NCBI RefSeq assembly: GCF_947497005.1
Contig: NZ_CANMFF010000001.1
Span: 62,001-126,000, forward strand
Source: an uncultured Ruegeria sp.
GTDB taxonomy: Bacteria; Pseudomonadota; Alphaproteobacteria; Rhodobacterales; Rhodobacteraceae
Direction: 5' to 3'
DNA: 64,000 nucleotides
The notes beneath the pieces are model-generated. The model ran no database searches. It was given only the letters and a program-made list of their open reading frames with translations, and was not told the DNA's origin. Both the position numbers and the translations under genes were made by a program. Below are positions 43,011 to 53,679 of the stretch, piece after piece. How positions within the stretch are numbered: the stretch's first letter is position 1; every line of letters starts with the position of its first letter.

Positions 43011-43355
43011 TATCCCGACACAGGCGAAACTCTTTTGAAGCAGGGTGACAAATCCGGCGTCGCAGAACAATGCGACACGTGTGAAAGGAAAAATGTGTGC
43101 CGGGGAGCTCCAAGCGGAGACTGGTGATTTCTCCGAGGCTCTGACCTCATCCCCATAAAGGTACGGACCCGGCAACACTGCTGATTTGGGATGTGCCACG
43201 CAACGGTGCATGTTCGTTCCAGTCAAAACCTTTCGAGAGCTTGCCAACTCAGAAAACGCCATTGCAAAATCCCTCTAGCCACGACCACCGGTCATGAAAC
43301 GTGAATTCTGTGATAGCTTGCAAAAATATCTGAGAACTTAGGGTGTTGTTCCGCG
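43011..43355. other. Intergenic gap, no gene recognised
   Basis: These 345 bases separate the leftward DCC gene from the rightward AraC-type gene. The only sizeable frame is an 84-codon extension of the DCC frame with no family character. I see no terminator, tRNA or clear operator. It may hold the two divergent promoters. Confidence 0.5.
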
Positions 43356-44396
43356 ATGGATGTAGATATCGGCCGACTGCATATTTTGACCCGGGCACTG
43401 GATCGCCACACTGGCGTCACCGAGGTATCTCAACGGATATTGAAACAGACTGGGCTGCGACCGCAAGACATAGCACCCCCCGCCGCAGTCTACAGCGCGC
43501 ATAAAGAGGCTCTGTTCATCCGACACGCCTGCGATGCGATTGGCGACATTACATTTGCAGCACGCGCAGGGCTCGGGGTTACATCGGCTTCGACCGTGAC
43601 TGGGTATATCAGCAAATACTCACGCGATCTGAAGCAAGTGATGGAAAACCTCTCGCGCTTTCACGGGATCATCGACCCGGCCATCTCTCTCAATATTCGT
43701 GTCGCTGGAAATTTTGCAGCGCTTGAGGTTGATTGGAAGGACGCCAGCTTTGCCCGCTATCACAGACGCACCGAATTCCTGTTGTTCGCTGCGCTGGCCA
43801 GAATGAGAAACCTGACGCAGGTGAACCTTAACCCGATTGAGATGCGCTTTCAGCACAAGGTCGGAGATCACGCCCGGACTTTCGAAAAGCTCGCCGGATT
43901 TCCAGTGCTCTTTGGGGCCGAAGGAATTGAAATCATTTTGCCTCTGTCTGCATTGGAGCTACCGGTGCCGACCTATGATCCGAAGTTGCGTGAACATTTG
44001 CTGGAATACGGTGAACGCCTGCTGGCCGAGACGCCGTCACCCAAACAATTGACCCGTGCCCGTGCCGAAGGATTGATCACCCGGTCCCTTCCCGGCACGA
44101 TCCTGCAAGCCGAAGATGTTGCAGCCAATCTGGGGATGAGCCTCAGAACGTTCAGCCGACGTTTGAAAGATGAAGGCACCAGCTTTCGTGATATTGTTGA
44201 CGATCTAAGGTGCGATCTGGCGCAGACCTTCATCACAAATGGCATGACCCTGTCTGAAATCTCATTCTCGCTGGGGTACGCAGATCAAGCCGCCTTTTCG
44301 ACCGCTTTCAAACGATGGACAGGTCAGCCACCCAGCGCCTTCAAGACCCGCGTGACTCATCCCATTCGGACAGTAGACCGGGGGTCATCAGCCTGA
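43356..44396 (+). CDS. AraC-family transcriptional regulator (arabinose-binding-domain type)
   Basis: A 346-residue regulator. The N-terminal part (about 10-200) has the Arabinose_bd-type sensor pattern of the OruR/ArgR-like AraC subgroup (GDITFAARAGLGVTSASTVTGYISKYSRDLKQVMENLSRF). The C-terminal double helix-turn-helix (about 245-335) contains VAANLGMSLRTFSRRLKDEGTSFRDIVDDLR and EISFSLGYADQAAFSTAFKRWTGQPPSAF. The ligand is unknown. It is oriented away from the DUF4166-DCC pair, a possible target. Confidence 0.9.
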   Translation: MDVDIGRLHILTRALDRHTGVTEVSQRILKQTGLRPQDIAPPAAVYSAHKEALFIRHACDAIGDITFAARAGLGVTSASTVTGYISKYSRDLKQVMENLSRFHGIIDPAISLNIRVAGNFAALEVDWKDASFARYHRRTEFLLFAALARMRNLTQVNLNPIEMRFQHKVGDHARTFEKLAGFPVLFGAEGIEIILPLSALELPVPTYDPKLREHLLEYGERLLAETPSPKQLTRARAEGLITRSLPGTILQAEDVAANLGMSLRTFSRRLKDEGTSFRDIVDDLRCDLAQTFITNGMTLSEISFSLGYADQAAFSTAFKRWTGQPPSAFKTRVTHPIRTVDRGSSA

Positions 44397-44517
44397 AAAA
44401 CCTCACCCCGGCCCGTCCCATGAGTGGACAAGGCAGATATAGAAAGACACACGGCCCGGCCCTTGTTCGTTCTCGCCAATGTGATGAGAGAACATGCCAA
44501 CGTGAAGACGCCGGAAC

Positions 44518-44545
44518 AAAAAAAGACGCCTCGGATGAGACGCCT
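44518..44545 (-). terminator. Rho-independent terminator of rpoD
   Basis: On the minus strand AGGCGTCTC pairs with GAGGCGTCT (two G-T pairs) around ATCC and is followed by seven T residues. It starts seven bases after the rpoD stop. Confidence 0.85.
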
Positions 44546-44551
44546 TTGTTC

Positions 44552-46540
<1,989 letters not shown>

Positions 46541-46562
46541 TCAATGCTCCTGCAGGGATGGG

Positions 46563-46604
46563 TGATTCGTTTGAACCGAATCATTAGCGCGTTGAAGTGA
46601 TTCG
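46563..46604. promoter_or_regulatory. GANTC cluster and stem-loop in the dnaG-rpoD spacer
   Basis: TGATTCG (46563-46569) and CGAATCA (46577-46583) form a 7-bp hairpin with a 7-base loop, and a third GTGATTCG lies at 46597-46604. Each contains GANTC, the CcrM adenine-methylation site of alphaproteobacteria, giving three sites in about 40 bases. A cell-cycle methylation role is inferred. Confidence 0.5.
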
Positions 46605-46653
46605 ACCACCCGTTTACCCGTTTTTCTTTTCCAGTGCCTTACGAAAACACCAC

Positions 46654-48603
46654 TTATCGACGTTTCCGCTCGAATTTGATACCTGACATGATTGCCGCAA
46701 ACGCGTCTTTCTCGTCACGATTGATTCGCGCGCCGTTGTCGGCCACATCGAATACGGCCCGGTCTTCGTTCTGGCTGCGGCTTGTACGGTTGCGCTCTTC
46801 GGCGGCTTGCGCCAGCCGATACGTCAACGCCTCATCAGCCAGATCGGACAGTTCCTCTGCAGCTTCGGCAATCTCGGCATCCAACCCCCGGAGCGCTTTG
46901 ATTTTCGCGAGTTCCTCGGCCAGTGTCATTTCGGCCTTTTCAACGTCGCCCGGTTTGAACACACAGGGGATGACTGCCACATGGCGAAGGGTCAACAGGT
47001 TTTCAAGGGCGTCGGGACCCATTGCTGCGATAATGTGTTCTTTCAGGTTTTCCGGGTCATCAATCGCGTGACGCAAAATCGCTTCGCGCAATGCTGCGTG
47101 ATAGGGATCGTGGCAATCCATTTCTTCCAGTTGATGTTCGAACTGAACAACAACCTTGGGATTCAGAATTGATATCGCCAGAATAGCGGCTTCGCGCAGT
47201 TGGATGTCCGCGTTTTCGGATGAGGCCAGAAACGAACTGCGCGCGCCCGGCGTCGCGGGCTGAGGCTGGGATTTCCACTTGCCACGCGGTTGCCATGTCC
47301 TGCTTTGTTGTTGGCGCTGAGGACGGAACAGTTGCCAACGCAGATCCTTTATCTCTTGCCCATAGTGAGACCGGATTGACGGATCGCGGATCAGCTTGAT
47401 CTTGTCCCGCAAGGACTTGTCCAATGCAGCTTTACGTTCAGGGCTGTCAAAAACCCGGCCCTCGGTCTCGCGCTGCCATAACAGCTTGACCATCGGAAGG
47501 GCGCCTTCCAGCACGGCTTGAACAGCACCCGGCCCTTCGGCGCGCAAAAGATCGTCGGGGTCTTTTCCTTCGGGCATCAGCGCAAATCGCAGTGACTTGC
47601 CTGCTTCCAACAACGGTAACGCCAAATCGACAGCACGCATCGCGGCGCGCAATCCTGCTGTATCTCCATCCAGTGCGATGATCGGCTCATCCGAGATCCG
47701 CCAGAGCATTTGCAACTGGTGCTCGGTGATTGCCGTTCCCAGAGGCGCGACCGATGCGCCAAAGCCTGCTTCAGCCAGCGCAATCACATCCATATACCCT
47801 TCGGCGACGATCAGCGGCTGCCCCTTGCCGGCCGCCTGACGTGCTGGGCCTTGATTGTAAAGACTGCGCCCTTTGTCGAAAAGTTCCGTCTCGGGCGAGT
47901 TCAGGTATTTCGCATTGTCGTTCGGATCCATCGCCCGGCCACCAAACGCAATGCATCGCCCGCGCGTATCGCGGATCGGGTACATGATCCGGTTGCGGAA
48001 CGTGTCATACGGCTTTTTACCCTTGTTCGAGGGCTTGGCTAACCCGGCCCCAAGGATTAAATCCTCTTCGACGCTCTTTCCGCGCAGGTGATCCCATAAG
48101 CCTTGCCAACCGTCGGGGGCAAAACCGATCTCCCATCGGTCCAGCGCTTGCGAGTCCAGCCCCCGGCGGGTCAGATAATCTCGCGCCAGCGCCCCTGCCC
48201 CGGTCTTTAGCTGCAAGCGAAAGAACTGCGCCGCTTGCTCCATTACGTCGGCCAGTTGCGTGCGGCGATCCTGTTTTTCCTGTGCCTTCGGATCACGTGC
48301 TGGGATCGGCATCCCGGCTTCACGGGCCAGAATTTCGACTGCTTCCAGGAACGAAACGTTCTCGGTGTCTTTCACGAAGCTGATTGCATCGCCCTTGGCC
48401 TGACAGCCGAAGCAGTAGTAAAACCCCTTTTGGTCATCGACATGGAACGAGGCTGTCTTCTCATGATGGAAGGGGCATGGCGCCCACATGTCACCCTTGC
48501 CCTGATTGGACTTGCGCTGATCCCACATGACCTTACGCCCGACGACCTGAGACAAGCTCAGCCTGGTGCGCAATTCATCCAAAAATCCGGGGGGCAAAGA
48601 CAT
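46654..48603 (-). CDS. dnaG: DNA primase DnaG
   Basis: Makes RNA primers at the replication fork. The 649-residue product has an N-terminal zinc ribbon (CPFHHEKTASFHVDDQKGFYYCFGC, ligands Cys, His, Cys, Cys at about 42-67), a TOPRIM catalytic core (about 260-350, VAEGYMDVIALAEAGF, ALDGDTAGLRA) and a C-terminal helicase-binding region (about 480-640). Full length. Two DnaA-box-like sites lie 49-81 bases upstream. The 113-base gap to rpoD suggests shared transcription plus a local rpoD promoter. Confidence 0.97.
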   Translation of the reverse strand: MSLPPGFLDELRTRLSLSQVVGRKVMWDQRKSNQGKGDMWAPCPFHHEKTASFHVDDQKGFYYCFGCQAKGDAISFVKDTENVSFLEAVEILAREAGMPIPARDPKAQEKQDRRTQLADVMEQAAQFFRLQLKTGAGALARDYLTRRGLDSQALDRWEIGFAPDGWQGLWDHLRGKSVEEDLILGAGLAKPSNKGKKPYDTFRNRIMYPIRDTRGRCIAFGGRAMDPNDNAKYLNSPETELFDKGRSLYNQGPARQAAGKGQPLIVAEGYMDVIALAEAGFGASVAPLGTAITEHQLQMLWRISDEPIIALDGDTAGLRAAMRAVDLALPLLEAGKSLRFALMPEGKDPDDLLRAEGPGAVQAVLEGALPMVKLLWQRETEGRVFDSPERKAALDKSLRDKIKLIRDPSIRSHYGQEIKDLRWQLFRPQRQQQSRTWQPRGKWKSQPQPATPGARSSFLASSENADIQLREAAILAISILNPKVVVQFEHQLEEMDCHDPYHAALREAILRHAIDDPENLKEHIIAAMGPDALENLLTLRHVAVIPCVFKPGDVEKAEMTLAEELAKIKALRGLDAEIAEAAEELSDLADEALTYRLAQAAEERNRTSRSQNEDRAVFDVADNGARINRDEKDAFAAIMSGIKFERKRR

Positions 48604-48651
48604 TGGTCAAACCTGCCAGAAATGAATACGCGCGCCAAGGGGATGACGCGC

Positions 48652-48684
48652 TTATCCACAAGGAAATGCGACAGCTGTGGATTA
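48652..48684. promoter_or_regulatory. Two DnaA-box-like sites upstream of dnaG
   Basis: A perfect TTATCCACA at 48652-48660 and an inverted near-match TGTGGATTA (one base off TGTGGATAA) at 48676-48684 face each other 15 bases apart. The second overlaps the stop of the preceding hypothetical gene. DnaA control of dnaG-rpoD is inferred. Confidence 0.6.
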
Positions 48685-48978
48685 TTGCTGCAGACACAGC
48701 TCCAGCCATGCCGCACCCAAATCCTTTTTACGCACATCGCGCATCTTTTGCTCGTAGACCCATGGCGTGATCAGCGGGACCGCAGCGTTATAGTTCTCGG
48801 GCCATGTTGGGCCGCTGTCTGCCACGGCTTGTACAACATCGCGTTCCTTCACGCGATCCAGCCGCGCTTTTTGAACAGCAGCCACGACATCAGCCTGATA
48901 CTTGCAGCTTTCTTCCTTGGTTTCCTGAGCGGCCAAAGGAGTGGCCAGAAAAGCCGCGACAAAGGCGATACGCAACAT
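48682..48978 (-). CDS. Small exported protein of unknown function
   Basis: Ninety-eight residues with a signal peptide (LRIAFVAAFLATPLAA, cleavage after about residue 18-20). The helical mature part has two cysteines (SCKYQADVVAAVQKAR and the terminal ELCLQQ). No family recognised. The stop overlaps the inverted DnaA-like box. Same direction as dnaG but 78 bases before it. Confidence 0.72.
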   Translation of the reverse strand: MLRIAFVAAFLATPLAAQETKEESCKYQADVVAAVQKARLDRVKERDVVQAVADSGPTWPENYNAAVPLITPWVYEQKMRDVRKKDLGAAWLELCLQQ

Positions 48979-49054
48979 AGAGTTCTCCGGGATTCGTTAC
49001 TTTGGTTTTGTATTACCCGCCAAACTAATCGGCCGCCATAAACATTCAAGCGGC

Positions 49055-49091
49055 AGAAAATTCAGGCGGGGCCAACAGATCGCCCCGCCTG
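49055..49091 (-). terminator. Strong Rho-independent terminator of the glutamate dehydrogenase gene
   Basis: A perfect 10-bp GC-rich stem (CAGGCGGGGC with GCCCCGCCTG, loop 9) starts seven bases beyond the stop and is followed on the minus strand by AATTTTCT. Confidence 0.9.
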
Positions 49092-49097
49092 CGCGCT

Positions 49098-50528
49098 TCA
49101 GAGACCTTTGGCGCGATAGCTTGCGGCTACGCGGTCAATGGCCACGATATACGCCGCCGTGCGAAGGTCTTCGACATCATCACGGCTGTGCCACACCTCT
49201 TGCATCGACTGATAGGCAATGCGCATTGTGTCGTCGAGACCCGAGCGCACCAGCTCAAGCTCATCCGCACCCTTGAGATATTTTGCCTTGAAGTCCGGCG
49301 ACATCGACCATGCGTCACCCAGATACCGGTCTAGCCGCTGCAACTCGCTGACGATCAATTCATGCCGTGCCTCTTCCTGGCGGCGCTGCATCCGACCGAA
49401 ACGAATGTGGCTGAGGTTCTTGACCCATTCGAAATACGAAACCGTCACACCGCCTGCATTGGCGTACATGTCGGGGATGATAACGGTCCCCTTCTTGCGC
49501 AGAACCTCATCCGCGCCGGCGGTGACCGGGCCATTCGCCGCCTCAATGATCAGCGGCGCCTTGATCCGATCAGCATTGGACAGGTTGATGACACCCTCCA
49601 AGGCAGCCGGGATCAGGATATCACATTCGGCCTCCAACACACTTGAGCCTTCTGCCGAGTGCGTCGCGTCGGGATAATCCTTCACGCCGCCATGCTTGAC
49701 GATCCACTGGCGTACAGCTTCGACATCAATGCCGTCAGGATTATACAGCGCCCCATCCCATTCGATGATCCCCACAATGCGCGAGCCATCTTCCTCGCTC
49801 AGGAATTTCGCGGCGTGATAGCCCACATTGCCAAGCCCCTGCACAACCACGCGTTTGCCGTCCAGTTTGCCTGACAAACCCGCCTTCTGGATATCTTCAG
49901 GATGACGGAAAAACTCGCGCAGAGCATATTGGATACCGCGCCCGGTTGCCTCGACCCGCCCTGCGATGCCGCCAGCGTTCAGCGGTTTACCCGTCACACA
50001 GGCGCGTGCGTTGATATCGGTGGTGTTCATTCGTGCATATTGGTCAGCCATCCAGGCCATTTCGCGTTCACCCGTACCCATGTCGGGCGCCGGAACGTTT
50101 TGCGACGGGTTGATCAGATCCCGTTTGGCAAGCTCATATGCAAAGCGTCGTGTGATTTGTTCCAGCTCGTGCTCTTCGTATTTCCGCGGGTCAATGCAAA
50201 GCCCGCCTTTCGACCCGCCAAATGGCGTTTCGACAAGGGCGCACTTGTAAGTCATCAGCGCGGCCAGAGCTTCGACCTCGTCCTGGTTCACCGCAGTGGC
50301 ATAACGAATACCCCCCTTGACCGGCTCCATATGTTCGGAATGCACAGACCTGTATCCGGTGAAGGTATGGATCTCGCCACGTAGCCGCACGCCAAATCGC
50401 ACCGTGTAGGTTGCGTTGCAAACCCGGATTTTCTGCTCCAGCCCCGGCGGCAGTTCCATCAGGGCCGCTGCCCTGTTGAACATTAGGTCAACACTTTCGC
50501 GAAAGCTTGGTTCTTGGATGCCAGTCAT
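49098..50528 (-). CDS. gdhA: Glu/Leu/Phe/Val dehydrogenase (NAD-type glutamate dehydrogenase)
   Basis: A 476-residue hexameric-class dehydrogenase that probably deaminates glutamate to 2-oxoglutarate. The catalytic region has KGGIRYATAVNQDEVEALAALMTYKCALVETPFGGSKGG with the essential Lys residues, and PAPDMGTGEREMAW; the NAD fold is VVQGLGNVGYHAAKF. The open frame extends 23 codons upstream, but MTGIQEPSFRESV at 50528 has AGGA before it and is the natural start. A 24-bp palindrome lies just upstream. Confidence 0.92.
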   Translation of the reverse strand: MTGIQEPSFRESVDLMFNRAAALMELPPGLEQKIRVCNATYTVRFGVRLRGEIHTFTGYRSVHSEHMEPVKGGIRYATAVNQDEVEALAALMTYKCALVETPFGGSKGGLCIDPRKYEEHELEQITRRFAYELAKRDLINPSQNVPAPDMGTGEREMAWMADQYARMNTTDINARACVTGKPLNAGGIAGRVEATGRGIQYALREFFRHPEDIQKAGLSGKLDGKRVVVQGLGNVGYHAAKFLSEEDGSRIVGIIEWDGALYNPDGIDVEAVRQWIVKHGGVKDYPDATHSAEGSSVLEAECDILIPAALEGVINLSNADRIKAPLIIEAANGPVTAGADEVLRKKGTVIIPDMYANAGGVTVSYFEWVKNLSHIRFGRMQRRQEEARHELIVSELQRLDRYLGDAWSMSPDFKAKYLKGADELELVRSGLDDTMRIAYQSMQEVWHSRDDVEDLRTAAYIVAIDRVAASYRAKGL

Positions 50529-50550
50529 AAAATCCTCCGTACCGCTAAAT

Positions 50551-50574
50551 GACGAAACGTCATGACGTTTTGTC
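50551..50574. promoter_or_regulatory. 24-bp palindrome upstream of the glutamate dehydrogenase gene
   Basis: GACGAAACGTCA directly abuts TGACGTTTTGTC: 11 of 12 positions pair with no spacer. It starts 22 bases before the start codon, where a repressor or activator dimer would sit over the promoter or leader. The regulator is unknown. Confidence 0.6.
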
Positions 50575-50862
50575 GCACCACTCAAGGCCAGCTGCAATCA
50601 AACAATGCACTTTTTTTCATCATCCTCTTCACAGCAGCATGATCGCCTGCCGATGAGTCGCTCAACCCGGTCAAACACTTAAGAGATTGTCCTCATTTCA
50701 TCGACAGACCAGGGGAAAAGGCGCAAATTATGCCCCTTAAGTGCGCAAAAAGGCCAAAACCAAGCCCTTTTCGCCTAATTCACGCCACGTTTGAAAACTA
50801 AATTTAACCCAAATTACTTTTCTTTGTCGCACGAATTCAATGTGCGAAGCGGAGTCATCAAA
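50575..50862. other. AT-rich divergent intergenic region
   Basis: The 288 bases between the gdhA palindrome and the Tad-type gene contain no credible gene. CACTTAAG and CTTAAGTG occur as a widely spaced inverted pair near 50675 and 50737, and there are several poly-A and poly-T tracts. It should hold the promoter of the three Tad-type genes. A TTG-started extension from 50791 is not supported. Confidence 0.45.
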
Positions 50863-52551
50863 ATGATAAAATTCTCGCTTCATTACGACGGTTCGAAGCC
50901 GAAGCGCAAGATTTCCTGGTTGCGGCGGTTTGCCAAAAAAGAAGACGGCACATTTACTATTTTCGTGCTGTTCATGTTGGTCCTGATGCTTGCAATCACT
51001 GGCATGGCTATGGATGTCATGAAGTATGAACGCGACCGCGCAAGCCTGCAGTCGACACTCGACCGCGCGGTGCTTGCAGCTGCAGACCTCGACCAGAAGC
51101 TGCCGCCGTTGGAAGTGGTCGAAGCCTATATGGAAAAGGCCGGACTAGGTCATCTTGAAAAGACCGTAACCGTGGTTGAGGGGTTCGGCTCCAGGAAAGT
51201 GGCCGCAACGGCAGATGCAGTTGTTCCGACGCGCTATCTGAGATTCGGCAAAGTCACTGAATTGGGTCTTGTTGCCGGCAGCGCTGCTGAAGAATCTATT
51301 GGCTCGGTCGAAATCTCGCTTGTTCTGGATATGTCAGGCTCGATGACAAGATCTTCTGCGACGTCCGGAAAGTCGAAAATCGAAGTACTCAGGGACGCCG
51401 CCAAGGAATTCGTCACACTGATGCTCGAGAAAACAGGGGAAACAAAGATCTCGATGTCGATTATCCCCTACGCGACTCAGGTCAACGCAGGTGAGGACAT
51501 CCTGGGCAAATTCACGAATGTCACGTCAGAGCATAATTATTCGCATTGCGTAAACTTCACTTCCGGGCAATTTGGAAATGTGACGCTTGACCCGCAAGGT
51601 TTCTATCAACGTACCGGGCATTTTGATCCGTGGAGATATAATAGCGCAACTGTAAATGGTGTGCGCACCGATGGTGAACAGAGCCCTGCCTATTTCGTGT
51701 GCCCGGTACGCGCTGGCAGTGAAATCACAGCCGTAACTGACGACGTTAACTACCTGCATCAACGCATTGACGCACTTACCGCCAGTGGTAACACGTCCAT
51801 TGACTTAGGTATGAAATGGGGCGTCGGCGTTTTGGACCCCAATTTCCAACCTGTTATCAACGATTTGGCGGCAGAAGGTAAGGTTCCTGCGAAATTCGCT
51901 GTACGTCCGGAAGCCTTTGATTCAGACGTGCTGAAAATCGTTATCGTCATGACCGACGGGCAAAACACCACTCAATACATGCTGGATCCGTCGGTTCGCA
52001 GTGGCCAAACAGAGGTCTGGTTTAACCCCGAATACGACCGGGGTAACGGAGAAAAGGGTGAATACAGCGTTCGCTATAGCCGCAACCCTGACCGCTGGGT
52101 TTGGATGCAGCACACCGAAAACAACGGTGGAAGCTATGTCACGTCCGATCACCCCTTCGGCAACCCAGATAATGAAAACCCGGCAAACGAAGAGATCGGA
52201 ACCGCTGTTCGCCTGACCTATCCCGACCTTTTCAATCTGGCATCACTGTGGTGGAACGCCAAAAACAACTTCTACTGGCAGAGCAACCACGAGAATACAT
52301 GGTACTATAACCTGCGGGATTCTGTGGGTTCGTCTACCAAAAACTCGCGCACGGCCAATATCTGTGGCGCAGCCAGAGACAAGGGCGTCATCATCTACGG
52401 TATCGCCTTCGAAGCCCCGACCAGCGGCCTGAACACCATCAAAAACTGCGCGAGCTCGCCAAGCCACGTATATGACGTAGACGGTCTGGATCTGGAAAAA
52501 GCATTCGAGTCCATTGCGTCGTCGATCCGCAAACTGAGGCTGACCCAATGA
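50863..52551 (+). CDS. TadG-like pilus-assembly protein with VWA domain
   Basis: A 562-residue membrane-anchored protein. One N-terminal helix (about 30-50) is followed by the TadG-type stretch AMDVMKYERDRASLQSTLDRAVLAAADL. The position equivalent to the prepilin Glu is Phe (DGTFTIFVLF), so peptidase processing is unlikely. A von Willebrand factor A domain (about 145-555) carries a MIDAS motif LDMSGSMT and VIVMTDGQNTT, with a long insertion between them. RBS GGAG; the longer TTG-started frame is rejected. First of three coupled genes. Confidence 0.88.
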   Translation: MIKFSLHYDGSKPKRKISWLRRFAKKEDGTFTIFVLFMLVLMLAITGMAMDVMKYERDRASLQSTLDRAVLAAADLDQKLPPLEVVEAYMEKAGLGHLEKTVTVVEGFGSRKVAATADAVVPTRYLRFGKVTELGLVAGSAAEESIGSVEISLVLDMSGSMTRSSATSGKSKIEVLRDAAKEFVTLMLEKTGETKISMSIIPYATQVNAGEDILGKFTNVTSEHNYSHCVNFTSGQFGNVTLDPQGFYQRTGHFDPWRYNSATVNGVRTDGEQSPAYFVCPVRAGSEITAVTDDVNYLHQRIDALTASGNTSIDLGMKWGVGVLDPNFQPVINDLAAEGKVPAKFAVRPEAFDSDVLKIVIVMTDGQNTTQYMLDPSVRSGQTEVWFNPEYDRGNGEKGEYSVRYSRNPDRWVWMQHTENNGGSYVTSDHPFGNPDNENPANEEIGTAVRLTYPDLFNLASLWWNAKNNFYWQSNHENTWYYNLRDSVGSSTKNSRTANICGAARDKGVIIYGIAFEAPTSGLNTIKNCASSPSHVYDVDGLDLEKAFESIASSIRKLRLTQ

Positions 52552-53078
52552 TCCGTAAGACGCTGGCCAAGCTCCGGCCTTTCAAACGATCCGAGGCCGG
52601 GAACGCGACGATTGAGTTTGTCATGCTCGTTCCGTGGTTCCTGGCGCTTCTTGTGGCCGGTGGTGAACTATCGATCATCACGATGCAGCACGCTGCACTG
52701 GAACGTGGCGTAGACCTGATCGTACGGGATATTCGACTGGGCACAGGTACCAACTGGGATCATGACGAGATCAAAACCCGTATCTGCGATGTTTCCGGCA
52801 TTCAGGACTGTGATGGCAACTTACGGCTGCAAATGGTCAAACAGGACGCATTTCAGGGTATTACACTCTCGGACCAGATCCCCTGCACCGACAGTTCTGA
52901 AGATCCAAAGCCCGTGCTTGACTTCAAAAGCGGGCAATCCAATGAGCTGATGATCTTGCGTGCCTGCTTGCGCATTGATCCGGTTCTCGAAACGTCGGCC
53001 ATTGCAAAAGTCGTCCCTGACGGGTCCGGCCACTATGCAGTGACCGCAACGACAGCATTCGTACAGGAGCCGATTTAA
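52548..53078 (+). CDS. TadE-like minor pseudopilin
   Basis: A 176-residue protein with the TadE pattern: a short basic N terminus, then EAGNATIEFVMLVPWFLALLVAGGE. The Gly followed four residues later by Glu is the prepilin-peptidase (TadV/CpaA) cleavage pattern with Glu at +5. Cysteine pairs at about 80-86 and near 105 and 138 could form disulfides in the periplasmic part. ATGA overlap with the VWA gene. Confidence 0.86.
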   Translation: MIRKTLAKLRPFKRSEAGNATIEFVMLVPWFLALLVAGGELSIITMQHAALERGVDLIVRDIRLGTGTNWDHDEIKTRICDVSGIQDCDGNLRLQMVKQDAFQGITLSDQIPCTDSSEDPKPVLDFKSGQSNELMILRACLRIDPVLETSAIAKVVPDGSGHYAVTATTAFVQEPI

Positions 53079-53082
53079 GATC

Positions 53083-53679
53083 ATGACTGTACTCAGAAAT
53101 TTGAAAAACCGCATCAATGCTTTTAAGACCGACGAAAGTGGAATTCTGACGGTTGAGGCCCTCATGATTTTTCCGCTGATGCTGTGGTCGATCACGTTTA
53201 CGTTCACCGCCTTTGAGGGGTTTCGTCAAAGTGCGTCCAATCTTAAGGCGGCCTACACAATCAGTGACCTAGTCTCGCGTGAAACAAACGAGGTCACTGA
53301 TGTGTACTTCAACTCGCTGCACGACTTGGCGGGTAAAATGATCAACAATCGGTCTGACGTGAGAATGCGGGTCTCGCTGATCGAATACGATGAAGACAAC
53401 GATGTCCACGAAGTGCGTTGGTCAACCGTGCGCGGCTTTGACAATGAATGGAACAATAACAATATTCAGGAAATCAAAGATCGCCTGCCGCCGATGCCCA
53501 ATACAGACACCCTCATTCTGGTCGAAACATCCAACGAGTACATCCCGACGTTCAGACCTGGTTGGGATTTTGCGACAGGAATCACATTTGAGAACTTCAT
53601 TTTCACCCGCCCGCGCTTTACCAACAGAATCTCCTGTAATTTAGCAATGACCCCGTTCGTCTGCGATAATACTGGATAG
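53083..53679 (+). CDS. TadE/TadF-like minor pseudopilin
   Basis: A 198-residue partner protein with ESGILTVEALMIFPLMLWSITFTFTAFE, again Gly then Glu at +5, the processing signature. The rest is a periplasmic domain with two Cys near the C terminus (ISCNLAMTPFVC), a probable disulfide. It starts four bases after the TadE-like gene. The end overlaps the converging gene by 39 bases. Confidence 0.84.
   Translation: MTVLRNLKNRINAFKTDESGILTVEALMIFPLMLWSITFTFTAFEGFRQSASNLKAAYTISDLVSRETNEVTDVYFNSLHDLAGKMINNRSDVRMRVSLIEYDEDNDVHEVRWSTVRGFDNEWNNNNIQEIKDRLPPMPNTDTLILVETSNEYIPTFRPGWDFATGITFENFIFTRPRFTNRISCNLAMTPFVCDNTG

Noticed and set aside
43011..43262. 84-residue N-terminal extension of the DCC-family protein
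   Set aside because: The extension has no family similarity, and a well-placed ATG at 43010 gives the usual domain length.
50796..50815. TTAA-type repeat before the Tad-type gene as a CtrA site
   Set aside because: The spacing and second half-site do not match TTAA-N7-TTAA.
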